This document shows positions 1-10,397 of a DNA stretch of 64,000 nucleotides, piece by piece; positions within the stretch are counted from its first letter, which is position 1, and each line of letters starts with the position of its first letter. Below the pieces are notes generated by a model. The model was not told the origin of the DNA. It was given only the letters and a program-made list of their open reading frames with translations, and made no database searches. This DNA is from Smallanthus sonchifolius. Lineage: Eukaryota; Streptophyta; Magnoliopsida; Asterales; Asteraceae. The position numbers were made by a program, and so were the translations under genes. The DNA is taken from the NCBI GenBank assembly GCA_023525975.1, contig CM042029.1, forward strand, positions 67,799,429 through 67,863,428, written 5' to 3'.

Positions 1-400
1 AAAAAACGTTATAGAAATAACGATTTTCGAATGATGTATTTTTTTCGGAAAGGGGGTACGGCAAGTAGGAAGGGAGATACGACTAGTAGGAGGGGGGAGG
101 GGTATACGTTTTATGTTATATTAATTACTTTTAAACTTTAAAGAGCGTTTTACAAATAACGATTTTTGAATGTGATAAAATAACAAGTTTAAAAGTTATT
201 TTTTTTTTGGAAAAAGGGGTAGGATAAGTAGGAGAGAGAGGGGTATATATTTTATGTTATAAAAAGTGTTTTTAAACAAAAAAACAAGTTTAAAAATAAT
301 AATTTTTAGAAAAGGGTAAAATGACATTTTAAAAAGTTCAGGGGGTGGGGTACGACAAGTAGGAAGGGGGGTATATATAGCCTAACCCTTAGAATAAAGA
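1..400. repeat. Degenerate tandem repeat, about three units of 120-150 bp
   Basis: Three successive blocks repeat the same order of motifs: a T/A-rich stretch with AAATAACGATTTTTGAATG-like sequence, then a G-rich GGAAAAAGGGGTA-type run, then AAGTAGGAAGG, then GGGGTATATATTTTATG. The blocks begin near 1, 141 and 261 and have diverged by substitutions and indels. No coding potential is visible. It looks like decayed non-coding repeat DNA, possibly an LTR or UTR remnant. Family unknown. Confidence 0.5.
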
Positions 401-965
401 CGGAAAGCGTTGTTCCACCTAAAAGAGCAAAAAATGATTAAATAAAAGTGGGAAATGTACATATCATGCATTATTGCTTTTCTTAACGAATTAAAAAGAT
501 TGCTTTTTTCTTTTTATTTTCCAATGAGAAATTAGGGGAAATGGTTGATTTTTAGATTTTGAACGGATATCTGTCCCTGTTAGTCCAATCGATCAAACCA
601 AGTTGCACGGTGTAACTTGGATCGAGTCTTGTTGTTGGGTTAGGCCGTATCTAGTACTACCGAGTTGTATCACGTAGAGAACTCAAAGGTGATCGAATGC
701 CGGTTTATGTTTTTACACGGGTTTAGGACATACGTCATGAGATCCACGTTATAAGTTTTTTCTTGAAATAAGGGAACTATAAATTAATGAGCAAATAGAA
801 GTGGATGTATGAATTATAAATTATAAAATTTTATTTTATGCTACAGAAAGGAACAATCTACCAAACATTAGCTTGCTACATTAATAAAAGAGTTATAAAT
901 AAAAAATTAAAAATATTTGTTAAGTTGAGTGAAGTGGTTCTCTAGCTACTTGTGGTTTTAATGAT
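401..965. other. AT-rich intergenic DNA, nothing recognised
   Basis: No reading frame, RNA gene or element end could be supported here. The composition is AT-rich with scattered homopolymers. Confidence 0.5.
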
Positions 966-1083
966 TTAAAAGGAATAGTTAATGTCTTAATTATATCTCT
1001 GATAAATAACTAAATAATTCTGACTTAAAAGGAATAGTTAATGTCTTAATTATATCTCTGATAAATAACTAAATAATTCTGAC
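966..1083. repeat. Perfect or near-perfect 59-bp tandem duplication
   Basis: Two head-to-tail copies of a 59-bp unit lie at 966-1024 and 1025-1083. Both run from TTAAAAGGAATAGTTAATG to AAATAATTCTGAC and I see no internal difference. The identity implies a recent local duplication, or an assembly artefact in an otherwise unique region. Confidence 0.9.
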
Positions 1084-2262
1084 ACATGTCATGATTTAAG
1101 GGATCGAGACACGTAATATTACTATCCAGACACCTCGCAATCTTATACGTCTCGTATTGTTCTATACGAGACATATAGGGTTTAAGTATGCAAACACAGA
1201 ATACCACATGTTATTCCTTGTCTGACGCTAGGCCTATATGCAGCGTATTGCACTATATGTCGTGTATGGGCCACGGGTAATATTTTTGCTCCAAATTTGT
1301 CAGGTTTTGGGATACAAAGTCTCTATACGTGGTGTATAGTCATATACAACACGTTGATCGCGGTGTCAAGGTCAATCAAAAACACTTATAAAAACTACTA
1401 CTTAACTACCTTAGACTGTAGACAGGGAAGTAGGGTTGTCGAATCAACAAGAAATCAGTGGAAAGATATAATTGCTTAGTTTAGTAAATTATGTTGATTA
1501 AATTCAAATTAAATAAAGAATGTAACCTCCTCCAAACTTCAGGTTCTAGGTTTATGCAAAATTCAGTTATTTAATTGGACAACACATAGACATTGTGTTG
1601 AAAAATCAGTTAAAACAGTAATTAAAGGCAGATTGTTGTCAGCAACCTATACGACTAGTTTCGTCACAAACCTGTACCCCTTTAGTCACCCAACCGTGCT
1701 ACTAGGTTTTGTTATTAACCGAACAAGATTGTAAAGCAAGCAAACTCAAAGCATAAATATAAACTGTTTAATTCAACCAATACATCAATCTGTCAAGTTA
1801 TTGTCAGAAACTAACAGATCTAAAATCATAAACAAACTGAATAAAACAAAGAACCTATACGAACCATCCGCCAGGAAGAAGCCACAAATGGTTTAGCCAA
1901 ACATAATAAACAAAGAATCAAACACTGTCACCGTATAATTCTCCATTCAAAATTAAACAAGTAAAGATGAAATATAAAATATTGAAGTTGCTTTACGTGC
2001 TAACCCAAATTCCTAAATGTCTCTGCTTCTTCGTTTCTTCCCCACGTCGCCAACACCAAAACCCTCTTTCGTGATTTTGCTTCAGCCGCCGAGATGGCCT
2101 CATCCCTCACCTGATTGCGTATGTTTTTCTTTTTAATTCCATTCATGGGCTCAATATTTCCGCTCCATAATTGAGAAGCCCAATATTCCATTTTTATGTA
2201 ACCCACAATGCAGTATTACCTTCAAGCCCATTATTTGCTTTGTGATTTCTTCTAATCTGACC
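1084..2262. other. Intergenic DNA with repeated TATACG...CGTAT quasi-palindromes
   Basis: No supported gene. Between 1140 and 1350 there are several short motifs of the form (C)TATACGnnnnGTAT, for example CTATACGAGACATAT, TATACGTCTCGTAT and CTATACGTGGTGTATAG. The same kind of motif recurs around the inverted repeat at 4457-4740. Short frames at 1297-1479 (+) and 2000-2206 (-) show no recognisable domain and were not called. Confidence 0.4.
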
Positions 2263-2606
2263 GAACCATATAGAGGTGCACAAAAAACCGGTTTTTTTTT
2301 TACCCAGTCTAAACCGGCAAACCGGTTTAGGATAAACCGGTTTGGAGCAAACCGGTTTGGGATAAACCGGTTTGGAGCAAACCGGTTCGGGTTAGGCTAA
2401 AACCGTCGGTTTGAAGCATTCTGGAGGTGATCGGGTTGGGGACCGGTTTGTGTGAACCGGTTCGATAAACCGGTTTTTAAACCGGTTTGATAAACCGGTT
2501 TTTAAACCGGTTTTTGGGCTTCAAAAAATAGCCGTTAGAAAACGGCTATATAGCCATTGAGGTCGATTTTAGCCCTTTTTTGGCCCCATTTGCACTCTTA
2601 AAACAC

Positions 2607-2614
2607 TATAAATA
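2607..2614 (+). promoter_or_regulatory. TATA box of the hAT element
   Basis: TATAAATA lies about 120 bp upstream of the ATG at 2728 and is followed by a CT-rich leader (CTCTCTAAACTCTCT-type repeats). This resembles the transposase promoter of an autonomous parent. Function is inferred from position only. Confidence 0.5.
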
Positions 2615-2727
2615 GGTGGGGGTGTTTAGGGTTGATCACACCTCTCTTTACACTCTCTAATCTCTAAAACCGCTCTTTAACCGCTCAAAAACGCTCTCTA
2701 AACTCTCTCTAAACTCTAAAAAAAAGC

Positions 2728-2967
2728 ATGGCAAGTTTTGGTGTTGGTGATTCCTCAAACGAAGTTACCGTTGTGGAAATTCGAGCAACAACGAGAAATC
2801 CGGCAATTTGGTGCAATTACGATCTATTGTCATTTCCGAAGACAACGCACAAGAATAATCAATCAATATTCCAAAAAATAAAAATATATATTGTCGTTTG
2901 TAATGTTTTAGAATTTTATAATTTTATCTTGTCATGTTTTTTAATTTCCGAACTTTCCAAATATTAA
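2728..2967 (+). pseudogene. Remnant of the 5' end of a hAT transposase gene (putative)
   Basis: A 79-codon frame begins MASFGVGDSSNEVTVVEIRA just after the TATA box and leader of the 970-bp hAT element. Its second half is hydrophobic and A/T-coded and looks like run-on translation into non-coding sequence. Position suggests it is the first part of the parent transposase open frame, kept after an internal deletion. No BED zinc finger, DDE residue or hATC domain is visible, so the assignment rests on context alone. It could equally be a chance frame. Confidence 0.35.
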
Positions 2968-3248
2968 TAAACGTCTAACTTTATGTTTTATATTTGTTAT
3001 ATTTTTTTTTGATTTTATATTAAAAATATAAAATTTATTTGAATTTTTTTTTAATAAAAACCGGTTTAAACCGGTTTGTAACCAACCCTAACCGGTTTGA
3101 CCAGTTAGACATTTTCCACCTCCGAAACCGGTTTAGCCCGAACCAGTTTAGGGCCAAACCGGTTTTGACTTTTCGTTAACCAAACCGGTTCGGTTCGGGT
3201 TGAACCGGTTTGGGTTAAAAAACCGATTTGTACACCTCTAGAACCATA

Positions 3249-3979
3249 TGCTCATTTAGTCAATCCTTTAATTGATTTTATTTGTGAAGTCCAAGTCCAT
3301 TTACTTTAGCTGCTCATTTGATTCTCGTTGACCTACAATGTAATCAAACAAAAACATGACTTCAATTTTAATTAAAATGAATAATTGATTGAATTCCATG
3401 CAATATATCATAACCTTACTAAATTAATTTAACTTAATCGATTTAGCTCAATTGTGTTATTTCAACTTGTTTTCTTCAAAATACCCTCAACTCATAAATA
3501 CACTCAAAGTAATTGTTTCATACATAATTATGATTAAAATCACAAAATTATATACAATTAACACGAGTAAATCAACCACTCATCACACGTATAGGAAATT
3601 TTTTTTAATTTATATAATATTTATCTTTTAACAATGTTTTATAAAATCATAATATTTATCTTTTTAACAATTTTTTAATTATATATAATATTTATCTTTT
3701 TAATTTATATAATATTAATCTTTTCAACAATTTTTATAAAAGTTTTAATAATATTACTAGCACTTTTTATAAAATTTATCTTTTTACATCTTTAATTTAT
3801 AATTTTGTTAATAAAATATTTTATACGTAAACAAACAAAGTAAACATTACAAGTAAAATATCATAACCAACAAAAAAAATAATCAAAACATCACATATAA
3901 ATAACATCAAAATGTACATACATAACAAAAAATACAACTGATTGAAATAAAAACAACTACGTCGGACCCGTGCCGCGAT
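3249..3979. other. Very AT-rich intergenic DNA
   Basis: Runs of TTTTTAATTTATATAATATTTATC recur three or four times between 3598 and 3730 as low-complexity, imperfect direct repeats. No gene or element end is supported. Confidence 0.4.
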
Positions 3980-4084
3980 GATCCCGACTCACAAAGTGCT
4001 AATCCTGACCCGCGTCACGCTGTTCCTAACCCGCGCTGTGCTTATCCTGACGCTTGTCGCGCTGATCCTGGTCGGCGTCGCCGG
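3980..4084. repeat. 21-bp imperfect minisatellite, five units
   Basis: Five consecutive 21-bp units start at 3980, 4001, 4022, 4043 and 4064. Each has the pattern nATCCTGACnCGCGTnnCGCT with a few substitutions. The period is a multiple of three, so on the minus strand it would encode a seven-residue repeat rich in Ser, Arg and Val, but stop codons break that frame. It sits in a GC-rich island (about 3960-4340) inside AT-rich DNA. It may be a decayed fragment of a repeat-containing coding sequence; this is not proven. Confidence 0.75.
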
Positions 4085-4456
4085 GACACTGACGTGGCAG
4101 TGGTAGTGGTGGTGGCTCAATGTCGGCGGCTCGTGACAGATCGACGAGGCGATCAATCGCTTTCATCATCAAGCCCTCTAGCATGGCCTGTGTGGCCCTA
4201 TGCAACCTAATAGGTTGACAAACGTGTCAAGGATGCTATGGCGGCGGTGGGTCATGGGCGGTTGCGTCTGGCTCCATCGCCACCCTTTGTAGCGGAACCG
4301 ACATCTCCAGCACCGGCATCTCTGGCAACGTCTGTGGGACCTAAACTGGTCCTGGTCGCTCTCTATATAGTTGAGTTTTTTGAGCTATTATGAGAAAAAA
4401 AAATATTAACGTATCGTTTAAATGAGAAAATAGAAGGTTAAATTGAATTGTTTTTG

Positions 4457-4650
4457 AGCTATACGCATCGTATAGGCCAATACGATGCAGTTTAGGGTAC
4501 GATATACCTTCTGCAACTAGTTAACCATCACATCACTATACGTTGCATATAGCGCTATACGTGGTGTATAATGATGTGATGATTGACTAGTTGCAGAAGG
4601 TACATCGTACCCTAAACAACATTGTATTTCTCTATTCGAGGCGTATAAGG
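4457..4650. repeat. Long inverted repeat (fold-back) with about 75-bp arms
   Basis: The inner arms 4491-4535 and 4572-4616 are nearly perfect reverse complements: the left reads TTTAGGGTACGAT...CTTCTGCAACTAGT and the right reads ACTAGTTGCAGAAGG...ATCGTACCCTAAA. Weaker pairing extends outward to about 4457 and 4650. The 36-bp loop contains CTATACGTTGCATATAG. This would form a strong hairpin. It could be a fold-back element, a MITE relic or a small-RNA precursor. No clear target duplication was seen. Confidence 0.8.
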
Positions 4651-5089
4651 ATTATGAATCACCAGGTGAATGATGTTGTCTGGCGTTGTAAATTGTGAAA
4701 CCATATACACTTCATATTGACCTATACGAGGCGTATCATTCCATGTTTGGTTAGCAATTCCCGTATCTTGTTCGTAATCCCCTAATTCTATGTCCCAAGT
4801 ATTTCTTTTTACGACTTATTTTCATTCTCTCTCTTCTCTTACGTCGCCATATAACAGTTCTATCTTCTCAATATTTTTTATCCCACTTTTTTTTTTCATT
4901 TTAAATATTATTAATTTATTACTTAAATGTAAAATATTATTTATAACTCCTAAATCATCATTACTCACTATTTAATTTCTTATTTATTCAACCCGTGTAA
5001 TACACGATTTTCTAACATATTTTAAAATAAAAGATTCCAAATACTAATACATGTCGGCAAGAACATAACTTGTACTCCATGTTTATTGA
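4651..5089. other. Intergenic DNA
   Basis: AT-rich sequence with further TATACGAGGCGTAT motifs near 4722-4735. The 61-codon frame at 4790-4975 is low-complexity, hydrophobic and has no recognisable domain, so it was not called. Confidence 0.4.
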
Positions 5090-5341
5090 TAACTAATTGA
5101 ATTAAGGACGTACCCAGTTCTTGACTTAGATCCCGTCTTTGTGCAGGGTCTGGGGAGGGGTCGGATGTAATCTGCTGGACGGAAGTTCCGATCGAAAGTT
5201 TGTATTTTGAAAGTTAGAATTTTTTAGTTAGTTTTACTTCATGTATATAAGCATATAGTAACCATTATTCTAGTTATCAATCAAATTAGAAAATTCCATA
5301 ATTACTCTCTCTCTCTCAATCTTTAATTTTGTCAATCAACA
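5090..5341 (+). repeat. Probable 3' part of the copia 1 5' LTR
   Basis: The segment just before the primer-binding site contains TGTATATAAGCATAT (TATA-like, 5234-5248) followed by a CT-microsatellite and ends TTTTGTCAATCAACA, a typical copia LTR terminus in CA. The left edge could not be set because the matching 3' LTR is absent. Confidence 0.45.
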
Positions 5342-5353
5342 TGGTATGAGACC
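5342..5353 (+). other. Degenerate primer-binding site (initiator tRNA-Met)
   Basis: TGGTATGAGACC matches the common plant copia primer-binding sequence TGGTATCAGAGC with two changes and directly follows the LTR-like CA end. Confidence 0.6.
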
Positions 5354-5718
5354 ATCTTTGCTCGATTCTATGATTTCACCTTCATCTTCATCATCATACT
5401 GCATTCGTTGATGTGTTTTTACACCAAAATTCATTCAAATTCAGTGCTTTATTGGTGGAGGTTTCTCAAGAACTTGATTTTTTCAAGTTTCGGTTATTTT
5501 TTCGTTGTTTCTTTGTTTATTTCTGGCTCTTTTTGGCAATTCTCATCGAATTGTGATTTCAGATCTGTGTTTTTTCATTTATGGTAAATTCTGTTACGTC
5601 GGCGAAAGTTTTGGTGAATCGACCGAAAGTTTTTTAAATTGGGTGAACATTTTGTTTCCGGCCGAAAGTTTAACTTCTAGTCGAAAGTTTAAGTTTCGGC
5701 TGAAAGTTGTCTCCGTGA

Positions 5719-6663
5719 TGGGTGATATGGATCCTCCTGTCAATCCTGCTTCACATATGTATTCTTCTAATCCGTGTTGTTCTTATCTCAGTCTGATCAT
5801 TTGTGTCTTTTATTGGTTTCCATGATTTTTGTTGTTACTGCTTTTGGGTCTTGGAAACGAGGTATGTCCATTGCCTTATCTGCCAAAAACAAAATTGGTT
5901 ACGTTAATGGAACAATTTCAAGGCCTCTCGCTTCTCCGAATCTTGACTTACGGAAGAGATTAATTATACGGTAATCTCATGGATACTTAACACTCTTTCA
6001 CGAGAAATTAGTGAGAGTGTTCTCTATGTTGAAACTCATGGGATGAGTTAACTAACAGATATGATCAAAGCAATGGAGTTCATCAAGTGTAGAAAAGTCC
6101 ATGTGACATTTCTCAAGGAAATGATGATATAGATACTTACTTCACAAAACTTAAGTATGTTTGGGATGAACTCAATACCCTTGAGCATATTCCTCCTAGC
6201 ATGTGCGGTAATGCACGCTTGTTGGCCAAACGTGAGGCATACTAACGTTTGATCCAGTTTCTTATGGGTCTTGTTATGAAATTATATAGGGGGAACATTA
6301 TTATGATGAAGTATTTTCCCTCTATAAATCAAGCTTATGCTTTTCTTATTCAAGATGAAAACAGCGCGAACTTCATTCACTTGCACAGTTTGTTGCTCAG
6401 AATGCTTTCATGAATGCTATTGTACACAAGCCCAGGAATTCTGCTAATTGCAAAGGAATTCTATGTACTCAATACAATAAATCACCAAAGGTTGCTGCAA
6501 ACTCTAACTCTGACACCGGTACTTCTGCTTCTGTTTCTGCTTCACAATCTTGTTTATCTGCAAATTTTGGGGTTAATGGTGGTGTTCCTAATGTCCAACC
6601 TCTTGGCTTTGCTAGCTTCGCATTTATTATTTCTTGCAATTCGACTAAGGTCGAAACTACTTG
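5719..6663 (+). pseudogene. copia 1 gag relic
   Basis: Translation in shifting frames gives a UBN2-type copia capsid protein. It starts near ATG 5719 (GDMDPPVNPASHMYSSN), continues as SWKRGMSIALSAKNKIGY and then DIDTYFTKLKYVWDELNTLE, followed by an AFLIQDE segment. In active elements Gag forms the cytoplasmic virus-like particle that packages the RNA. At least three frame changes and several stops separate the pieces. No clear CCHC zinc knuckle was seen; it is probably lost. The order of the fragments matches the family. Confidence 0.7.
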
Positions 6664-8473
6664 AAATATTGATAATGGTGCTATTGATCATATGTGTTTT
6701 GATTTCAATTTGCTTTCTAACGTTCAATTGATTAATTCTCCCATTTATGTTCTTCTTTTGAATAATTTTTTCTTAACTGTTACACACGCTCGAATATTTA
6801 ATCTCACAAAGGATTTTTTCTATCTTCAATGTCTTTTTTGTTCCTAAATTAAAGCATAATTTGTTATCTTTCCCAAACTTTGCAGGGAAACTAAAGGGCT
6901 TGTTCATTTTTTTGAAACATCTTGTTTCTTACAGCCCCTTCACTGAGTAGTCCATTGGTTTTGGAAGATCTCCTCAACAGACTTTATATTTTGCATCCTG
7001 GTAAATTTTTCTATGTTTCTGTCGATTCTCTTTCTCATTGTAATTCCGTTGTTTCTTTAAAATTTTTGGCATAATAGACTTAGGCATTTGCCATTGTATA
7101 ACCTCAAGAAATTGAATGTTCTTCTAATAGACATGATTCTTCTTTTGATCATTGCACCATATATCCTCAAGCTAGAAAACATAAACTACCATTTGTTACC
7201 AGTAGTATAACTACTTCACATATGTTTGATCTTATTCATGTTAATATATGGGGACCGTATCGTTCTACTACTTATGTTGGTTATAAATACTTTATTACAA
7301 TTATGATAACTATAGTCAGATGACTTGGACTAACCTTTTGACTTCTTTAGGTAATGCCTTTTTATATTCTTTAAGGGTTCATTGAGATGGTTGAAACTCA
7401 ATTCACTACTAAAGTCAAATTTGTTCGATCTGACAATGCTTATGAACTTTGTTCGGGTGTTCATCCTACTGAGTATTTTAGGCAAAAAGGATTATTCATC
7501 ACCCACTTGTCCTCGGGTGCCTCAACATAATGGGGTTGTTGAATGTAAATATAAGCATGTTTTTGAAACTGCAAGGGCTCCATGTTTCAATCAAGTTGCA
7601 TATTACATTTCAGGGTAATTGTGTTCTCACATCTAATCACTTGATTAGCATATTTCACACAAAGATTCTGTAGGGCAAGACTCCTTATGAGGTGCTTTTG
7701 TGGAAAAACAACATTATACACTCATTTTCGTATTTTTTGGTGTTTACGTTATGCTTCCACCTCTACACAAGGGAGAGACAAATTTAAGCTATGGGCACAT
7801 GCTTGTATATTTGTGGATTATCTAGGGCTGGCATATCGTGTATACACGTACACGATAAGACACGAAATATGTATACATGAACACGACATGATAACTTATC
7901 GTGTACTTTTTCCCAAACACGAACACGAACCTGTTTATACCTGCTTAACACAATAAGACATGATAAGACCTGTTTAGAAACACATGTTTAAGAACCTGTT
8001 TAGTGAAACATGTATTTTACCTGTTTAGACAGGTACTAACAGGTACTTAACAAGTAAACAGGTAAACATATTTAAGAACATGTTTAGTGAAACAGGTAAG
8101 AGCCTACATATAAGATCATATTTTAATATTTTTTATTTAAAAAAAAATCTTAACAAGTACTAACAGGTACTTAATAGGTAAACAAGTATTTTACCTATTT
8201 AGACACGAAAATTAACAGGTAGATTCGTGTCTACTTGTTTAGGACACGAAACACGATAAGACCATACACGATACTTGTTAAGATCGTGTAGGTTCGTGTC
8301 GTGTATTCATGTACGTGTCTAAAATTGCCAGCCCTAGGATTGTCCTTATGGAAATAAAGGATACAAGCTTTACAATCTTGACTCTCGCAAGGTTGTTGTT
8401 TCTCGAGATGCGACTTTCCTTGAACATATTTTTCCATCTTTGCATTATTCTGCTCCTTCATTTCTTTTTTCAT
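6655..8473 (+). pseudogene. copia 1 protease-integrase relic (split by a MITE)
   Basis: Protease is marked by NIDNGAIDHMC at 6668-6700; the catalytic Asp is kept but the usual Ser of DSG is Asn. A GAG-pre-integrase stretch (LYILHPGKF) follows, then integrase core FDLIHVNIWGPY near 7224-7260 and VPQHNGVVECKYKHVFETAR near 7515-7576. The C-terminal part reads ACIFVDY, is cut by the inserted element at 7823, and resumes CPYGNKGYKLYNLDSRK after 8341. Stops and frameshifts throughout make it non-functional. The family function would be polyprotein cleavage and integration of element cDNA into host chromosomes. Confidence 0.75.
7823..8336. mobile_element. 514-bp hAT-type MITE inside copia 1 integrase
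   Basis: The termini are TAGGGCTGGCA and TGCCAGCCCTA, exact inverses over 11 bp. The flanks are GGATTATC (7815-7822) and GGATTGTC (8337-8344), an 8-bp target duplication with one later substitution. Removing the element and one repeat rejoins the copia reading frame (CIFVDY to CPYGNKGYK), which confirms insertion. Inside are many copies of AACAGGTA, ACACGATA and CGTGT motifs near both ends, consistent with hAT subterminal binding repeats. No transposase frame is present. Confidence 0.93.
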
Positions 8474-8832
8474 CTCTCAATGATCTGATTTAGTCTTCAG
8501 CTCCTGCTTCTCCTTCATCATCTTCCATTCCTCATGCAGTTGATCCTTCTTCCGTTCCTCATGTAGTTGATCTCGCTTCTGTTCCTCATGTTGTTAATAC
8601 TCGACATTATGTTATTCCTTCTAACTTGTAGGATTATCTTTTTAATTTTGCTTCGTTCGCTTCTCTCGGTTCTCTATGTTCTCATACACTCCTTAGAGCT
8701 TTACAGGCTTTTGCATTTGTCAATCTTGCTGATTTATCTAAGGATTCTTAGCAACTTCTTTTTACTCTTGATACTCTCAAAGAGCCTTCTACTTATTAGG
8801 ATTCTTCTCAACGCCATGATTAGCAAGAGGCT

Positions 8833-9548
8833 ATGTTTAAGGAATTTGTTGCCTTAGAAAGCAATCACATATGGAAAGCAAAGTCTTTACCCAAAGGTAA
8901 AAAGGCCATTAAGTGTAAATGGGTGTATAAAGTCAAATTTAATACTGATGGTATGGTTGAGCGTTATAAATCTCGTTTGGTTGTTCGTGGGGATACTCAG
9001 AAGGCTAGTGTTAATTATAATGAGACTTTCAATCCCATCGTTAAGATGACTACTATTTGCAGTCTCATTGTTGTTGCTAGTAAACAGTATTGGAGTTTGT
9101 ATTAGTTGGATGTTAATAATGCTTTCCTACATAGAGATTTTAATGAAGACATTTAAATGAGTCCTCCTCACATGCCTTTATCTTCTCCTAATCATTTCTC
9201 AAACTCAAAAACTCTCTTTATGGTTTGAAACAAGCCTCTCGGTAATGGTATGGGAAGTCATCAGATGCTCTCAAAACTAAAGGCTACATGCGTTCTGCCA
9301 ATAACTATTCTTTGTTTTTAGAAACATATTGATGATTCGGTTGTTCATGTGACTGTTTATGTGGATGACATTCTCCTTACATGCATTCATGAGAAGGAGA
9401 TGTTTGCTTTAAAGGATTTTTACATTCCACATTTTAGATCAAGGATCTTTGTGCTCTTAACTATATTTTTGGGATTGAAGTTCTGAAGACTGCTTCTGGT
9501 GTCATGATGACTCAACGCAAATTTTCCAAGGATCTTTTGACCAAGTTT
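8833..9548 (+). pseudogene. copia 1 reverse transcriptase relic
   Basis: The frame at 8833-9105 gives the start of a copia RT: NHIWKAKSLPKGKKAIKCKW, then VYKVKFNTDGMVERYKSRLV and YNETFNPIVKMTTI. A stop interrupts QYWSLY*LDVNNAFLH. The catalytic motif YVDDILLT is present at about 9358-9381, with the Asp pair at 9364-9369. Several stops and shifts lie between. In the intact family this enzyme copies element RNA into cDNA inside virus-like particles. Confidence 0.8.
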
Positions 9549-9549
9549 C

Positions 9550-9840
9550 ATGCTTTCGTCCCCTTTGCCTTTGAACTTTCAACTCAAACTTAATGAAGGT
9601 AACGTTCTTGATGAGCCTTTAGATTATCGCCGATTTGTTGGTAAGATGAATTACCTCACCCACACTCGGGCTTATCTTGCTTTTGTTGTTCAGTTTTTTA
9701 GCCAGTTCATGAGTGATCCTCGGGTTCCTCACTAGGATGCTACATGGCATACTCTTTTTTATGTCAAGGGCACTTGTTCACAAGTTTTGTCTTTTAATAA
9801 CAACTTTGTTATGTCTCTTATTTTAACTCTGACCGGCTTC
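9550..9840 (+). pseudogene. copia 1 RNase H relic
   Basis: The frame at 9550-9735 reads LNEGNVLDEPLDYRRFVGKM and then NYLTHTRAYLAFVVQFFSQF, ending DPRVPH, the standard linker between copia RT and RNase H. The following DATWHTLFYVKGTC and NNNF pieces continue the family pattern after a stop. The conserved RNase H catalytic acidic residues cannot be followed reliably past 9820. Confidence 0.65.
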
Positions 9841-10397
9841 GTGTCCTAACAACTAAGAGCGCACATCTTATTATTATAGACACTTCACACTGGTAGTCTG
9901 GTGCATCTGCTAAATTGAGGCCTAACCTTGCATTAAACACTTGCTCAAACTTTTTTAATATATTGAGCCCAACATCATCCAATGCTGCCCAGATACATTA
10001 GGCCTTATGATAGCCTATCTATTGAGTTATTTCTTTTCCTTAAAACTAGCCCAATTAGCTTATAATGATCCCATATGAAAAGTGTGCACTAAAAAATGAT
10101 CTTATAAACATTTCGATTTCTTATAATTGTTTAAAATCTTGAACTAAACGATTTTATTTTACAAAACTTCATTTATGTAGACTTTGTTTTAAACATTTTA
10201 TTTATAAAACATATATATATATATATATTTTTAATTCGCAATACTTTTTCCAATGATCTTTTATGATATCTCATTTGGCATTTATAGTTTTATAACTAAG
10301 ACTCATCAGATTTGCTAAAAAGAGAAGTTCTTCAGTTTATTTTGGACAATGGCTCCACTTACTCTTCTCTTCTGATCCTTGATTCATTGTGTATCTG
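9841..10397. other. Intergenic DNA, no gene seen
   Basis: No 3' LTR of copia 1 could be recognised. A short (AT)n run lies at about 10210-10229. The rest shows no coding or structural signal. Confidence 0.4.

Larger units (their letters stand above)
2271..3240 (+). mobile_element. Internally deleted hAT-superfamily DNA transposon
   Basis: The element starts TAGAGGTGCACAAA and ends with the imperfect inverse TTTGTACACCTCTA, so it has terminal inverted repeats of about 30 bp. It is flanked by an exact 8-bp direct repeat, GAACCATA, at 2263-2270 and 3241-3248, which is the hAT target-duplication length. The first 250 bp and last 180 bp are packed with AACCGGTTT motifs, many as inverted pairs, as expected for subterminal transposase-binding sites. 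The centre has a TATA box and a CT-rich leader followed by a short reading frame. At 970 bp it cannot encode a full hAT transposase, so it is non-autonomous. Confidence 0.92.
5090..9840 (+). mobile_element. Decayed Ty1/copia LTR retrotransposon (copia 1), interrupted by a MITE
   Basis: The order is a promoter-like LTR end, primer-binding site, gag, protease, integrase, reverse transcriptase and RNase H. Protease-integrase-RT order is diagnostic of Ty1/copia. The body runs from a degenerate primer-binding site at 5342 to RNase H remnants near 9820. All frames are broken by stops and shifts. The left LTR boundary is uncertain (about 5090 is a guess) and no 3' LTR was found, so the 3' end is probably truncated. 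A 514-bp hAT MITE splits the integrase C-terminal region at 7823-8336. Confidence 0.8.

Noticed and set aside
2000..2206. Minus-strand 68-codon frame upstream of the hAT element
   Set aside because: No recognisable domain, no promoter or splice signals; probably chance.
9841..10397. 3' LTR of copia 1
   Set aside because: No stretch matches the LTR-like sequence at 5090-5341, and no TG...CA unit could be defined.
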